Shown here: positions 56,859 to 64,000 of the stretch, in pieces | Numbering within the stretch: position 1 is the stretch's first letter | Layout: the number at the start of each line of letters is the position of its first letter | Notes under the pieces: model-generated | The model's input: the letters and a program-made list of their open reading frames with translations, nothing else | Told to the model about the DNA's origin: nothing | Database searches by the model: none | Position numbers and translations under genes: made by a program | DNA from: Paenibacillus sp. E222 | GTDB taxonomy: Bacteria > Bacillota > Bacilli > Paenibacillales > Paenibacillaceae | NCBI RefSeq assembly: GCF_013401555.1 | Contig: NZ_CP058552.1 | Location: 3,720,001-3,784,000, forward strand | Direction: 5' to 3' | DNA: 64,000 nt

Positions 56859-58838
56859 ATGCAATTAAACGAACAGATGAATAGCTGGAATCATGCGGCT
56901 GTTAAAATTCTGGATATACGCCGGATCGTCATGGAGGCAGGGGAGATACAGGAGTCCTATTTGCTTCCGGCAAACGCTTTTATATACAGCATTCGGGGTG
57001 CAGCTCAACTTAAATTGGATGGGAAAACACACGAAGCACAGCGATTCTGTATTCTGCATGGTGGTAAAGGATCATCACTGGATATTCGGGTGAGCGAAAA
57101 GTTTGAATATTACTTGCTGTTCTACAGGGCATTCCTTGCGTTCCCAACTCATCGTAAAACATGGCGGTTGTCACAACCTCCTCAGATTGCTCCGTTCTCT
57201 TTGCAATATGGATTTACGCCGAGCAATCCTCTTGCTATATTGCGCTATTTTGAAGAACTGGAGAAAGCGTGGGATCAGGCGAGCAGACTGGACTTGCTAC
57301 AAGTAAAAAGTTTGTTCTACCAATTTATTCATGAGCTGTTGTTTCAATTGGCAGAGCAGGAAGTCAGAACAGTGCTTCCAGACCCTATTGAGCAAACACT
57401 TCGCTACATCCAGGAGCATTATAGGGAACAGGTGACTCTGGATTTTCTGGCTGAACAATTCAACTACAGCTCCCGTCATTTATCTATGCAATTTAAAAGA
57501 AAGACAGGACACAGTCCGATTGATTATCTCATTCAAACGAGACTGACCAAGGCCCGGAATCTGCTTGTGCGATCCGATGCCACCCTGCGCGAAATCGCGG
57601 CAGAAGTGGGATACACGGATGTGTATTATTTCAGCCGTATTTTCAAAAAACATGTGGGCCTGTCCCCCACACTCTATCAGCAGAAAATAAGGAACCAGAC
57701 CCTGGCAGAGGATCGTCCATTACAATTCTCCGAATCATCCATTGGCTGGAGATGGAAGCGAGGATATATTGATTATGAGAATCATTATCAATATATAGAC
57801 GGAGGGTCTACATCAATGAAAAGAAGAAAAACAAGCTCCAGCATGATTTTGGTTGCACTTTTAAGCATCACAATGCTTTTATCGGCATGCTCCGCTGGCT
57901 CTGCAACAACAACAGTTACGGGGGAAGGTACGAATACGAACTCATCTACGAGCACAGCCGCATCTTCATCATCAGATTCAGGTAGTCAAACGAACAATGA
58001 AAATGGAACACGCACGGTCTCCACGGTTAAAGGTGATGTTGTTGTCCCGGCAAATCCTAAACGGGTGGTTGTACTTTATCTTCAAGGAGATGTTGTAGCG
58101 CTTGGAATTAAGCCTATTGCGACGTCTGACGTATTTGATGGGGCTGCATATAAGAATGAGCTTGAAGGGGTAAATTCACTAGGCACCTGGTTCGAACCAA
58201 ACCCTGAGGCTGTCATTGATCTGGACCCGGATTTGATCATTGTTCCTTCAGAAGAGACTTACACGCTATTAAAAGATATTGCACCAACTGTGTATGTCCC
58301 ATATGAGAAAATGACAACGGAAGAAAGACTTCATAGTATCGCTAGCATTTTCGGCAAAGAACAGGAAGCAGACGTTTTAATCGACAATCTTAACAGTAAA
58401 GTTGAAGAGAGCAAGAAAAAACTTGCTGATGCAGGTATACTGGACAAAACGGCCTCCATCGTCGAGGGTGGGCTGAAAGAGATGGTCATTGTAGAAAGTA
58501 AGCAATACGGCCGAGGATCTCAGGCTATATACGAGTACTTGGAAATGAAAGCACCTGAAGCGGTCCAGAAAAAAATTGACGTCGTTTCCGACGCTGCAGG
58601 TTCGACCTTGTCCATGGAAGTTCTTCCTGAGTATATGGGAGACTACGTGTTTCGTTCGGTATATGAAGGGGCAGATAACCTTAACGATAATCCAATCTGG
58701 AATAGCATACCCGCTATCAAAGAAGGCCGTCTAATCGAGATTGATTTTGATTTCTTCTATTACTCGGATATCTATTCCATCAACAAGCAAATCGATTTTG
58801 TTGTCGAGCATCTACTCGCAGCTCCCAAAGTAAAGTAA
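56859..58838 (+). CDS. AraC regulator fused to siderophore-binding lipoprotein
   Basis: A single uninterrupted 659-residue frame. Residues 1-165 are the N-terminal domain of Btr/YbbB-type regulators (FCILHGGKGSSLDIRVS). About 170-275 are an AraC double HTH (VTLDFLAEQFNYSSRHLSMQF ... FKKHVGLSPTLYQQK). Residues 295-319 are a linker encoded by a Fur box and a Shine-Dalgarno site. Residue 320 is an ATG starting a lipoprotein with lipobox LLSACS and a FeuA/FecB-like binding domain. Btr of B. subtilis also joins AraC and binding-protein domains but is cytoplasmic; here a membrane helix and lipobox lie between, so the full product would be a membrane-tethered regulator with an external sensor. GGAGAG precedes ATG 56859. 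Confidence 0.85.
   Translation: MQLNEQMNSWNHAAVKILDIRRIVMEAGEIQESYLLPANAFIYSIRGAAQLKLDGKTHEAQRFCILHGGKGSSLDIRVSEKFEYYLLFYRAFLAFPTHRKTWRLSQPPQIAPFSLQYGFTPSNPLAILRYFEELEKAWDQASRLDLLQVKSLFYQFIHELLFQLAEQEVRTVLPDPIEQTLRYIQEHYREQVTLDFLAEQFNYSSRHLSMQFKRKTGHSPIDYLIQTRLTKARNLLVRSDATLREIAAEVGYTDVYYFSRIFKKHVGLSPTLYQQKIRNQTLAEDRPLQFSESSIGWRWKRGYIDYENHYQYIDGGSTSMKRRKTSSSMILVALLSITMLLSACSAGSATTTVTGEGTNTNSSTSTAASSSSDSGSQTNNENGTRTVSTVKGDVVVPANPKRVVVLYLQGDVVALGIKPIATSDVFDGAAYKNELEGVNSLGTWFEPNPEAVIDLDPDLIIVPSEETYTLLKDIAPTVYVPYEKMTTEERLHSIASIFGKEQEADVLIDNLNSKVEESKKKLADAGILDKTASIVEGGLKEMVIVESKQYGRGSQAIYEYLEMKAPEAVQKKIDVVSDAAGSTLSMEVLPEYMGDYVFRSVYEGADNLNDNPIWNSIPAIKEGRLIEIDFDFFYYSDIYSINKQIDFVVEHLLAAPKVK
57776..57790 (+). 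promoter_or_regulatory. Fur box inside the second fusion gene
   Basis: TGAGAATCATTATCA, one mismatch from the 7-1-7 consensus, is coding DNA for the linker (ENHYQY) and lies 25 bases before the internal ATG 57816. Confidence 0.8.
57816..58838 (+). CDS. Siderophore-binding lipoprotein from internal start, copy 2
   Basis: 340 residues from ATG 57816 with GGAGGGTC at 57801-57808. Signal peptide MKRRKTSSS plus h-region ILVALLSITMLLS and lipobox Cys in SACS, Ser/Thr/Asn-rich spacer, then a TroA-like binding domain (TVKGDVVVPANPKRVVV ... PEAVIDLDPDLIIVPS). It would act as a free surface receptor for iron-siderophore. It is a diverged paralogue of the copy-1 lipoprotein. Separate production from this start is inferred from the embedded Fur box and ribosome site. 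Confidence 0.8.
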   Translation: MKRRKTSSSMILVALLSITMLLSACSAGSATTTVTGEGTNTNSSTSTAASSSSDSGSQTNNENGTRTVSTVKGDVVVPANPKRVVVLYLQGDVVALGIKPIATSDVFDGAAYKNELEGVNSLGTWFEPNPEAVIDLDPDLIIVPSEETYTLLKDIAPTVYVPYEKMTTEERLHSIASIFGKEQEADVLIDNLNSKVEESKKKLADAGILDKTASIVEGGLKEMVIVESKQYGRGSQAIYEYLEMKAPEAVQKKIDVVSDAAGSTLSMEVLPEYMGDYVFRSVYEGADNLNDNPIWNSIPAIKEGRLIEIDFDFFYYSDIYSINKQIDFVVEHLLAAPKVK

Positions 58839-58935
58839 TCAACAGATAATCAAACCGATGGTAGTTTTGTATAAGAAATGTTTGAATTTTAGCCATTGTA
58901 ATTTGATAAGTTTCCCATTAGACTAGGAAAAGAGT

Positions 58936-58954
58936 GATAATGAGAATCGATATC
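58936..58954 (+). promoter_or_regulatory. Fur box before the ferredoxin-NADP reductase gene
   Basis: GATAATGAGAATCGATATC, close to the 19-base Fur consensus, 43 bases before ATG 58997. Confidence 0.75.
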
Positions 58955-58996
58955 AAATAGTCGAGTGGTTTGGATCGAACTGATGGAGGTAACTAC

Positions 58997-60034
58997 ATGG
59001 ATCAGCATTTGGAATTATATGATGTAACAATTATCGGCGGGGGACCTGCCGGCATGTATTCTGCATTTTACAGCGGGATGCGTGATATGAAGACCAAGTT
59101 GATTGAGGCGAAGGATAGATTGGGTGGTCGCATGCTCTTTTATCCAGAGAAAATGATCTGGGACGTTGGCGGCGTTACCCCGATTCTGTGTGAAAATTTG
59201 ATTAAACAGCTGGAAGAACAGGCGAGAACGTTTGAGCCAACGATTGTGTTCGAACAGCAAATTGAAGGATTCAAACGTCAGCCTGATGGCACAATTCTGC
59301 TGACATCGCATACAGGAGAACAACACTGGACACGTACCGTCATATTGGCGATCGGGTATGGTATATATAAAATGGCCAAACTGGAGCTTGAAGGCGCTGA
59401 CCGTTATGAGGTTACGAACCTTCACTACACAGTACAGGAGCTTGAACCTTTCCGTGGCAAACGGGTACTGATCTCTGGTGGGGGTGACTCCGCTGTCGAT
59501 TGGGCCAATGAGCTTGAAGCACTGGCAGAACAAGTGACGGTGGTGCATCGTCGTGACCGCTTTGGTGGATTGGAGCGCAATGTACTGCGGATGAGAGAAT
59601 CCTCAGTAGATATTCGGACACCATACGCCGTTGATACCCTACATAGTCAAAGTGGTGAGATCATCGAACAGGTGACGATATCCCATGTTGAGACAGGTGA
59701 GAGTGAAGTTCTTGATGTGGATGCGATTATCGTCAACCATGGCATGAAGAGTGATTTTGGCCCGATCCGGGATTGGGGACTTGATCTTGGTGAATGGCAT
59801 GTCACCACAACAGAGAAGCTGCAAACGAATATTCCAGGCGTCTTCGCTGCAGGAGACTTTGTAGATTATGGAAGTAAACTGTATCTGATTGCTGGTACAT
59901 TTACGGATGCGGCCCTCGCGGTAAACAGTGCAAAACTGTATATGGACCCTGAGGCAGAGAAAGTTGCCTATGTGTCTTCCCATAACAGCCGTTTCAAGGA
60001 GAAAAATAAAGCACTTGGTGTTGTGGAAGAATAG
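58997..60034 (+). CDS. Ferredoxin/flavodoxin-NADP reductase (YumC type)
   Basis: 345 residues from ATG 58997, seven bases after GGAGGT (58985-58990). Thioredoxin-reductase-like fold without the CxxC: FAD motif [16 protein letters not shown] near the N-terminus, NADPH motif [15 protein letters not shown], and a second FAD motif [15 protein letters not shown]. It passes electrons from NADPH to ferredoxin or flavodoxin. The Fur box suggests it is induced on iron starvation and may help reduce the iron released from siderophores, which is an inference. A terminator follows at 60077-60113. Confidence 0.9.
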   Translation: MDQHLELYDVTIIGGGPAGMYSAFYSGMRDMKTKLIEAKDRLGGRMLFYPEKMIWDVGGVTPILCENLIKQLEEQARTFEPTIVFEQQIEGFKRQPDGTILLTSHTGEQHWTRTVILAIGYGIYKMAKLELEGADRYEVTNLHYTVQELEPFRGKRVLISGGGDSAVDWANELEALAEQVTVVHRRDRFGGLERNVLRMRESSVDIRTPYAVDTLHSQSGEIIEQVTISHVETGESEVLDVDAIIVNHGMKSDFGPIRDWGLDLGEWHVTTTEKLQTNIPGVFAAGDFVDYGSKLYLIAGTFTDAALAVNSAKLYMDPEAEKVAYVSSHNSRFKEKNKALGVVEE

Positions 60035-60076
60035 AATCTCTTCATATAATTCAACTCCAATTGTTCAAATCAAACG

Positions 60077-60113
60077 AAGTAGTTCTGGCTGATGTCGGAA
60101 CTGCTTTTTTTTG
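60077..60113 (+). terminator. Terminator after the reductase gene
   Basis: AAGTAGTTC pairs with GAACTGCTTTTTTTT. Confidence 0.82.
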
Positions 60114-60169
60114 TTTCCATTTTCGGTATGAACCTCCTCAAATTGCACAACATAGAACAGGCACCGGAA

Positions 60170-60198
60170 TTGAACATGCATCATCAACTGTCTATAAT
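60170..60198 (+). promoter_or_regulatory. SigA promoter of the NlpC/P60-like gene
   Basis: TTGAAC (60170-60175) and TATAAT (60193-60198) with a 17-base spacer, 64 bases before ATG 60262. Confidence 0.75.
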
Positions 60199-60261
60199 GA
60201 GCCTTAGAAGTGAGGAGAAACATCAAGAAACGTTAAACAGATTAGAGTGGAGTGCACAATT

Positions 60262-60906
60262 ATGAAAAAAGAAATTCAACGTATATCCACATTCATTCAT
60301 CGGTGGTTCAAAGGCCCTGAGAAAAAACGCATCAAATGGTCGGAAGTCTATCTCGCTGTTGCTGGGAAAATGCACCGACTTCTGGTGGAAGGCCGGCGCG
60401 CACGTTCAGCAGCCAGGAGGCTGCATCAGGATTTGCCTATTATCGCTTTGGGCCAGATGAAGCTGGAGCCGGGAGATATTTTATATACGCCAAGTTCGGA
60501 ATCGACTTATTACGCCGGGCATATGGGGATTATTGGACTCGACGGTAAAGTGTATCACGTACACCCTTATGGACCTGTGTTTGCCGATTCCTTGGAATGG
60601 TACGTTACCCGCTTTTATGAGGGGGACCGTTTCATTGTATTTCGTTCCCGTTTGAATCAGGCTGGTGTGAAGGCAGCGCAGTGGGTGCATGATCATTATA
60701 AGCAGGTGAAATTCTATCGATTGCAGACGAATCTGCGCAGCATTGAACGAAACTATTGTTCCAAATTTATATATCAGGCGTACCAGTTTACATCTGGACT
60801 TGATCTGTGGAGCCGAAAGTTTGTGAAGCTGAATCAGGGATATATCTATCCGTTTCGAATTGAGCGCTCACCCGCGCTGGAGGTTCTTGGAACGTTTTAT
60901 AAATAA
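60262..60906 (+). CDS. Permuted papain-like (YiiX/NlpC-P60-type) hydrolase
   Basis: 214 residues from ATG 60262 (GTGGAGTG at 60247-60254 as ribosome site). The order of catalytic elements is His first (YAGHMGIIGLDGKVYHVHPYG), Cys later (ERNYCSKFIYQAYQ), which is the circularly permuted NlpC/P60 layout. No signal peptide; the N-terminus is basic and amphipathic. Such proteins are amidases or lipid-linked hydrolases; the substrate is unknown. Confidence 0.8.
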   Translation: MKKEIQRISTFIHRWFKGPEKKRIKWSEVYLAVAGKMHRLLVEGRRARSAARRLHQDLPIIALGQMKLEPGDILYTPSSESTYYAGHMGIIGLDGKVYHVHPYGPVFADSLEWYVTRFYEGDRFIVFRSRLNQAGVKAAQWVHDHYKQVKFYRLQTNLRSIERNYCSKFIYQAYQFTSGLDLWSRKFVKLNQGYIYPFRIERSPALEVLGTFYK

Positions 60907-60914
60907 GGCTAGTT

Positions 60915-60973
60915 AACCGACGGAAGTTCCTTACTTTTACAAGAGGAAGGGGCGGGTTCTGTCGGTTTTTTTT
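60915..60973 (+). terminator. Terminator after the NlpC/P60-like gene
   Basis: AACCGACgGAA pairs with TTCtGTCGGTT before a run of eight T. The rest of the gap up to 61139 holds no recognised site. Confidence 0.75.
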
Positions 60974-61138
60974 GTATGCATAGAGATCAAAAACAGGAAA
61001 AAGGCTCAAAACGTCGAATAGAATATGAGATAGGCATGTACAACTTGGAATCGTATACATAACCAATGCAGGATCAATTTTTGCCTAAACATAAGCAATT
61101 CACCCCTTAGAAGGCAAACAAGGAAGAGAGAGAAAGAG

Positions 61139-61354
61139 ATGAAATGGCTCAACTTTATGCGCAGGTTCAAATCAACCTCAAACGTAGTAAACCTATCCGA
61201 CTATACTCCCAGGAAGGAAAGGAGGTATTATTGTTCCATCTGTAGTAAAAAAGTGAAGTCTATTGTGCATTATGCGACTTCCCAGGGAAATGTTACAGGT
61301 GTATGCAGTTCTTGTAAATCATTGGCGGAACATCGAGGAATGTTGCCCCTTTAA
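61139..61354 (+). CDS. Small protein with two CxxC motifs
   Basis: 71 residues: a basic N-terminus and a four-cysteine zinc-ribbon-like module (YYCSICSKKV ... GVCSSCKSLAEHRG). ATG 61139 follows a purine-rich GGAAGAGAGAG. No family recognised. It lies 90 bases before another zinc-ribbon protein gene on the same strand, and the two may be functionally linked. Confidence 0.6.
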   Translation: MKWLNFMRRFKSTSNVVNLSDYTPRKERRYYCSICSKKVKSIVHYATSQGNVTGVCSSCKSLAEHRGMLPL

Positions 61355-61444
61355 TAAGGAAGAGATACGCTCAGGAAATAACATTGCTTTGATTTATGAG
61401 CGTTTTTGTAGTACATTAGCAAATGTATTCGAAGGAGGATTCTA

Positions 61445-61921
61445 ATGTACTCAGGTAGACAAGACGATACTTTATACATCATGACCTACACCTTAAACAG
61501 CGGTATCAAGGGTACGGTTCCACTGTCAAATAAGCAGATTATTGAGTGGCTGGATTGCTACAGAAATGAGAAGCGCTTCGTGACCGAAATCGGCAAGGAG
61601 TTTTTTGGATTGAATGCAGGGTTGGTAGCAGATTTCAAAGTTCAGAATCATTTATCGGATTATCAGCAGACGATTATGCCTACACAGCAGCAGGATAACA
61701 TGGAACGTTTGTCCAGCGCATATAAATCAACTGAGTTATTAATGAAGATTGATTGCAAATGTGGCACGGCATATGTTACGGAATCTCCATATAAGCGCAC
61801 CAAATGGTATTGCACCAAGTGCAAAGAAATTGTATTTTTGGATGCCAAAAAAGGAATGGTAGAAACGTCGCGTGGCGACGCTTACTACATGACCAACAAA
61901 TATTTTGTTTCCCGGGACTAG
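61445..61921 (+). CDS. Hypothetical protein with C-terminal zinc ribbon
   Basis: 158 residues from ATG 61445 with GAAGGAGG at 61433-61440. The C-terminal third has a four-cysteine ribbon (IDCKCGTAYV ... WYCTKCKEIVFLD). The N-terminal 100 residues are not recognised and begin YIMTYTLNSGIKGTVPLSNKQ. A terminator with AAGCATCGC follows. Confidence 0.7.
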   Translation: MYSGRQDDTLYIMTYTLNSGIKGTVPLSNKQIIEWLDCYRNEKRFVTEIGKEFFGLNAGLVADFKVQNHLSDYQQTIMPTQQQDNMERLSSAYKSTELLMKIDCKCGTAYVTESPYKRTKWYCTKCKEIVFLDAKKGMVETSRGDAYYMTNKYFVSRD

Positions 61922-61939
61922 CGGGAGATGAGGTATGGG

Positions 61940-61967
61940 AAGCATCGCTGTGAGGCGGTGCTTTTTT
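61940..61967 (+). terminator. Terminator after the zinc-ribbon gene
   Basis: AAGCATCGC pairs with GGCGGTGCTT, then TTTTT. Confidence 0.8.
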
Positions 61968-62042
61968 GTGTACACAGAAAGGGCTAATGACGAAGATAAG
62001 GAGAGGTATATTAAGGGTATGCTGGTAAAATGGAGATATAAT

Positions 62043-62068
62043 AAAAAAAGCCCTCAGGGGCTTTTTTT
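62043..62068. terminator. Bidirectional terminator
   Basis: AAAAAAAGCCC pairs with GGGCTTTTTTT around TCAG; it can end transcription from both sides, including tdk on the minus strand. Confidence 0.8.
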
Positions 62069-62144
62069 GAAATCTCAGGAAACCTGTAGCAGCAGATACC
62101 GCCGATCAGAACCTATAGATTGATCATTGAAAAACTGAATCAGC

Positions 62145-62738
62145 TCAGCATTCAACTTTGTGAGGAGGAATGAAGCAGCAGCGACAGCGCGGCTCATAAG
62201 CTTCTGAATCGCCAATCATGACGACTGGTCCAAGCGTTACAGGCTCTCCATTAACGATACGCTGGGTGAAAGCCGCATCCGGGCTTCCGCATACGGCACA
62301 GAATGCCGACAGTTTCTCAATGTCATCCGCCATGGCGAGCAAACCGCCTACATATCCAAATTCCTTGCCACGGTAATCCATATTCAATCCATCCACAATG
62401 ACATGTTTGCCACAGTAGGCTAGCTCGGAGACCAGTTCCATGATGGCACTGCTGAAAAATTGTACTTCATCAAAGGCAACAACATCAGCATCTTTGGTTT
62501 GAGTCAGGATCATTTCTACGGATTCCGGGGTCAATTGCCGGGGAATGGAATGAGCAGGCAGACGATAGCCGATACGGCTAACAATCTCGTCTTGGGCAAA
62601 CCGATCATCTTCGGCAGGTTTGTAAGCAACGACCTTTTTACGGCCAAATTGAATTAATTTCTGACAACGGCGAATGAGTTCACCGGATTTTTCACTAAAC
62701 ATAGGTCCTGTAATTACGGTAATTCGTCCTGTTTGCAC
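62145..62738 (-). CDS. tdk: Thymidine kinase
   Basis: 197 residues from GTG 62738, ten bases after GAGGAG (62749-62754); the frame runs on upstream to 63089 but that sequence overlaps the divergent gene and is not protein-like. Type II kinase: N-terminal P-loop GPMFSEKSGELIRRC, Walker-B-like VVAFDEVQFF with catalytic Glu, lasso/zinc region with CAVC and CRCC, and YEPRCRCCF at the end. The glycine before the P-loop Lys is Glu here (GAA for GGA), unusual for GxxxxGK. It phosphorylates thymidine for salvage if active. Confidence 0.87.
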   Translation of the reverse strand: MQTGRITVITGPMFSEKSGELIRRCQKLIQFGRKKVVAYKPAEDDRFAQDEIVSRIGYRLPAHSIPRQLTPESVEMILTQTKDADVVAFDEVQFFSSAIMELVSELAYCGKHVIVDGLNMDYRGKEFGYVGGLLAMADDIEKLSAFCAVCGSPDAAFTQRIVNGEPVTLGPVVMIGDSEAYEPRCRCCFIPPHKVEC

Positions 62739-62922
62739 AGTTCTGCTACTCCTCTCACATACGGGATTCAACAAAAAAAAGCGACCATTACAGAGTACCA
62801 CAAAATCTTTAGTAAGAGCCAGAACTAATCTGAGCAGCTTTGTGTTACTATATGGATTGTTAAGCTGTTGGTTACGGCAGTGTAGTGCATAAGCCAGGAG
62901 CGATTGAAAAGAGGTGTTAACG

Positions 62923-63135
62923 ATGAGTGAAGCATTATCCGAATTACAAGAACGATATGAACGTTTGAAAGGACAGTCAGTCCTGGACGAAGCTGCGCAG
63001 GCGTTGTTTGCAGACTTGTTCGCTGAAGCGGAGCGGCTGCAAGCCAGTAATCTGACGTTACGCAGAACGATTCTGAAGTCCTCTTCCAAAGAGTCGCGTA
63101 TGTCTACAAAGCTGCGGGATGCATTATACGAATAA
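62923..63135 (+). CDS. Small coiled-coil protein
   Basis: 70 residues from ATG 62923 with GAGGTG upstream. It is mostly predicted helix with heptad-like Leu spacing (LSELQERYERLKG ... ALFADLFAEAERLQASNLTLRRTIL). No family recognised. Divergent from tdk; the shared 184-base gap probably carries both promoters. Confidence 0.6.
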   Translation: MSEALSELQERYERLKGQSVLDEAAQALFADLFAEAERLQASNLTLRRTILKSSSKESRMSTKLRDALYE

Positions 63136-63143
63136 CCCGGGGA

Positions 63144-63491
63144 CTACTCCGGGTTCTCTTCTGTCTGCAATTTGCGGGGAAATAGAATACCTGCTGTAAT
63201 TCTGGCAATCATGGCGAAGGTGAGGCCGATACCTGCAAACATATAGATGACCGTAAAAGCCTTGCCGAATCCGGTCGATGGTACAAAATCCGGGTGTCCC
63301 ACCGTGGTTAACGTTACTGCGCAGAAGTAGAGGGCATCAATCCAGTGCAGCCCTTCAACGCGGGTATAAAATAACGTGCCCGAGAGAAGTGTCGCCGCAG
63401 TTAATACAAACAGAGCCAGGAACTTCTGGTCCTTGAAGGCATGAAAAATGCCTTTAAGCAATCTTTTTAGCGTAATGATAAATGAGACCAT
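63144..63491 (-). CDS. Two-helix potassium channel family protein
   Basis: 115 residues with an outer helix (about 27-47), a pore helix and an inner helix (about 82-104). The selectivity filter reads TTVGHPDFVP in place of the common TVGYGD; the same His-Pro variant occurs in some bacterial channels. No cytoplasmic sensor domain. It would form a small tetrameric cation channel. Confidence 0.85.
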   Translation of the reverse strand: MVSFIITLKRLLKGIFHAFKDQKFLALFVLTAATLLSGTLFYTRVEGLHWIDALYFCAVTLTTVGHPDFVPSTGFGKAFTVIYMFAGIGLTFAMIARITAGILFPRKLQTEENPE

Positions 63492-63661
63492 GTTGATCCA
63501 TCCTGTCTATGGAAGAGTGGGCATTGTGCATATTCAAGATGCTAACTCTGAATTTATGCAAAATACGTGTTTGAATAAATAAGCATTATACCTGATCGAG
63601 TACCGTATATAAAGGCAGATGTAAAGTTCGGAAGTTGAAATGTTGCGTAGCCAGAAAAAAT

Positions 63662-63697
63662 GACAAAAAGCCCGGACTCAGGAAGTCGTACCGGGCG
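63662..63697 (-). terminator. Terminator of the DUF2627 gene
   Basis: On the minus strand GCCCGG pairs with CCGGGC followed by TTTTTGTC; it overlaps the last codons of the gene. Confidence 0.7.
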
Positions 63698-63995
63698 TCT
63701 CTGCTTTGTCGGCTGAGGGTGCGCTTTTTGAACGAAAACGGGGGCCTACATAATTACGCTTGCGGTCACGGAACAGAATCCAGCCTCCCAGAAAACTCAT
63801 GCCTGCGGCGAACAGGACAAGTCCTCCACCAAAGGAGAGCCATTGAAAACCTGGTGAGATCTGCTCGTTCCCATGCTCGGCATAATACAGGAAAAGGGCA
63901 TCCTTCATCATCAGAAAACCCTTCATTGCCATTAACCCGGGAATGACCAGAACAATAATCGCCACAAATCGTGCAAAGATCAGTCTAGTATTCAT
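63678..63995 (-). CDS. DUF2627 membrane protein (YqzF-like)
   Basis: 105 residues from ATG 63995, with GTG 63998 as alternative; upstream sequence is cut by the window. Two membrane helices (about 10-28 and 50-75) and the family signature GGWILFRDRKRNYVGPRFR. Function unknown. Confidence 0.78.
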   Translation of the reverse strand: MNTRLIFARFVAIIVLVIPGLMAMKGFLMMKDALFLYYAEHGNEQISPGFQWLSFGGGLVLFAAGMSFLGGWILFRDRKRNYVGPRFRSKSAPSADKAETPGTTS

Positions 63996-64000
63996 CACCA

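Noticed and set aside
62739..63089. N-terminal extension of thymidine kinase to 314 residues
   Set aside because: The extra 117 residues overlap the divergent coiled-coil gene on the opposite strand, lack family similarity, and a good ribosome site precedes GTG 62738.

Overview
The window looks like the chromosome of a Paenibacillus-type, spore-forming Firmicute of moderate GC content. The evidence is gene order. From mntR (18677) to spo0A (51419) it follows the Bacillus subtilis yqhN to spo0A block almost gene for gene: mntR, patatin (yqhO), small membrane protein, yqhQ, yqhR, aroQ, papA, efp, spoIIIAA-AH, accB, accC, yqhY, nusB, folD, xseA, xseB, ispA, dxs, tlyA-like, argR, recN, spoIVB, spo0A. 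A stalk-domain/DUF187 hydrolase, lysC, a 2-phosphosulfolactate phosphatase and an amaP/DUF2273 pair are inserted. The YesM/YesN system, copper-amine-oxidase-like stalk proteins and AraC-binding-protein fusions also fit Paenibacillus. No rRNA, tRNA, CRISPR array or complete insertion sequence was seen.

Layout. (1) 1-7379: a CUT1 sugar ABC importer (end of the binding protein plus two permeases), a YesM/YesN two-component pair and a NagZ-like hexosaminidase, probably one amino-sugar uptake and regulation unit. (2) 7664-9922: a large secreted stalk/PKD protein. (3) 10314-17224: zur, yidD, a T-box-controlled metG, the zinc importer znuA-znuC-znuB behind a promoter overlapped by a Zur-like operator, and ccdA. 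(4) 17375-24714: spore photoproduct lyase, mntR, a DUF187 hydrolase, patatin, yqhQ/yqhR and aroQ. (5) 24754-28972: papA, efp, lysC (with an internal start for a beta subunit) and a 2-phosphosulfolactate phosphatase gene. (6) 29249-35111: the eight-gene spoIIIA operon behind a SigE-like promoter. (7) 35245-48959: fatty-acid, folate, isoprenoid, DNA-repair and arginine-regulation housekeeping genes. (8) 49080-53595: spoIVB, spo0A, and an EAL / CBS-GGDEF pair for c-di-GMP. (9) 53711-60034: a decayed FlxA-like gene, then an iron island with five Fur-type boxes, two tandem AraC-lipoprotein fusion genes and a ferredoxin-NADP reductase. (10) 60262-64000: a permuted NlpC/P60-like protein, two small zinc-finger proteins, thymidine kinase, a two-helix potassium channel and a DUF2627 protein.

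The most unusual part is the iron island. Both regulator genes run without a stop codon from a cytoplasmic AraC-type DNA-binding protein into a siderophore-binding lipoprotein. In both, the junction is itself a Fur operator, a Shine-Dalgarno sequence and an ATG. Such a gene could make a membrane-tethered regulator with an external sensor and, from the internal start, a free lipoprotein. The first copy carries a one-base frameshift. Other points worth attention are a structured leader between accC and yqhY, two long inverted-repeat elements (25840-26109 and 39356-39524), a pseudogene with three stops and two frameshifts, and a thymidine kinase whose P-loop glycine is replaced by glutamate.
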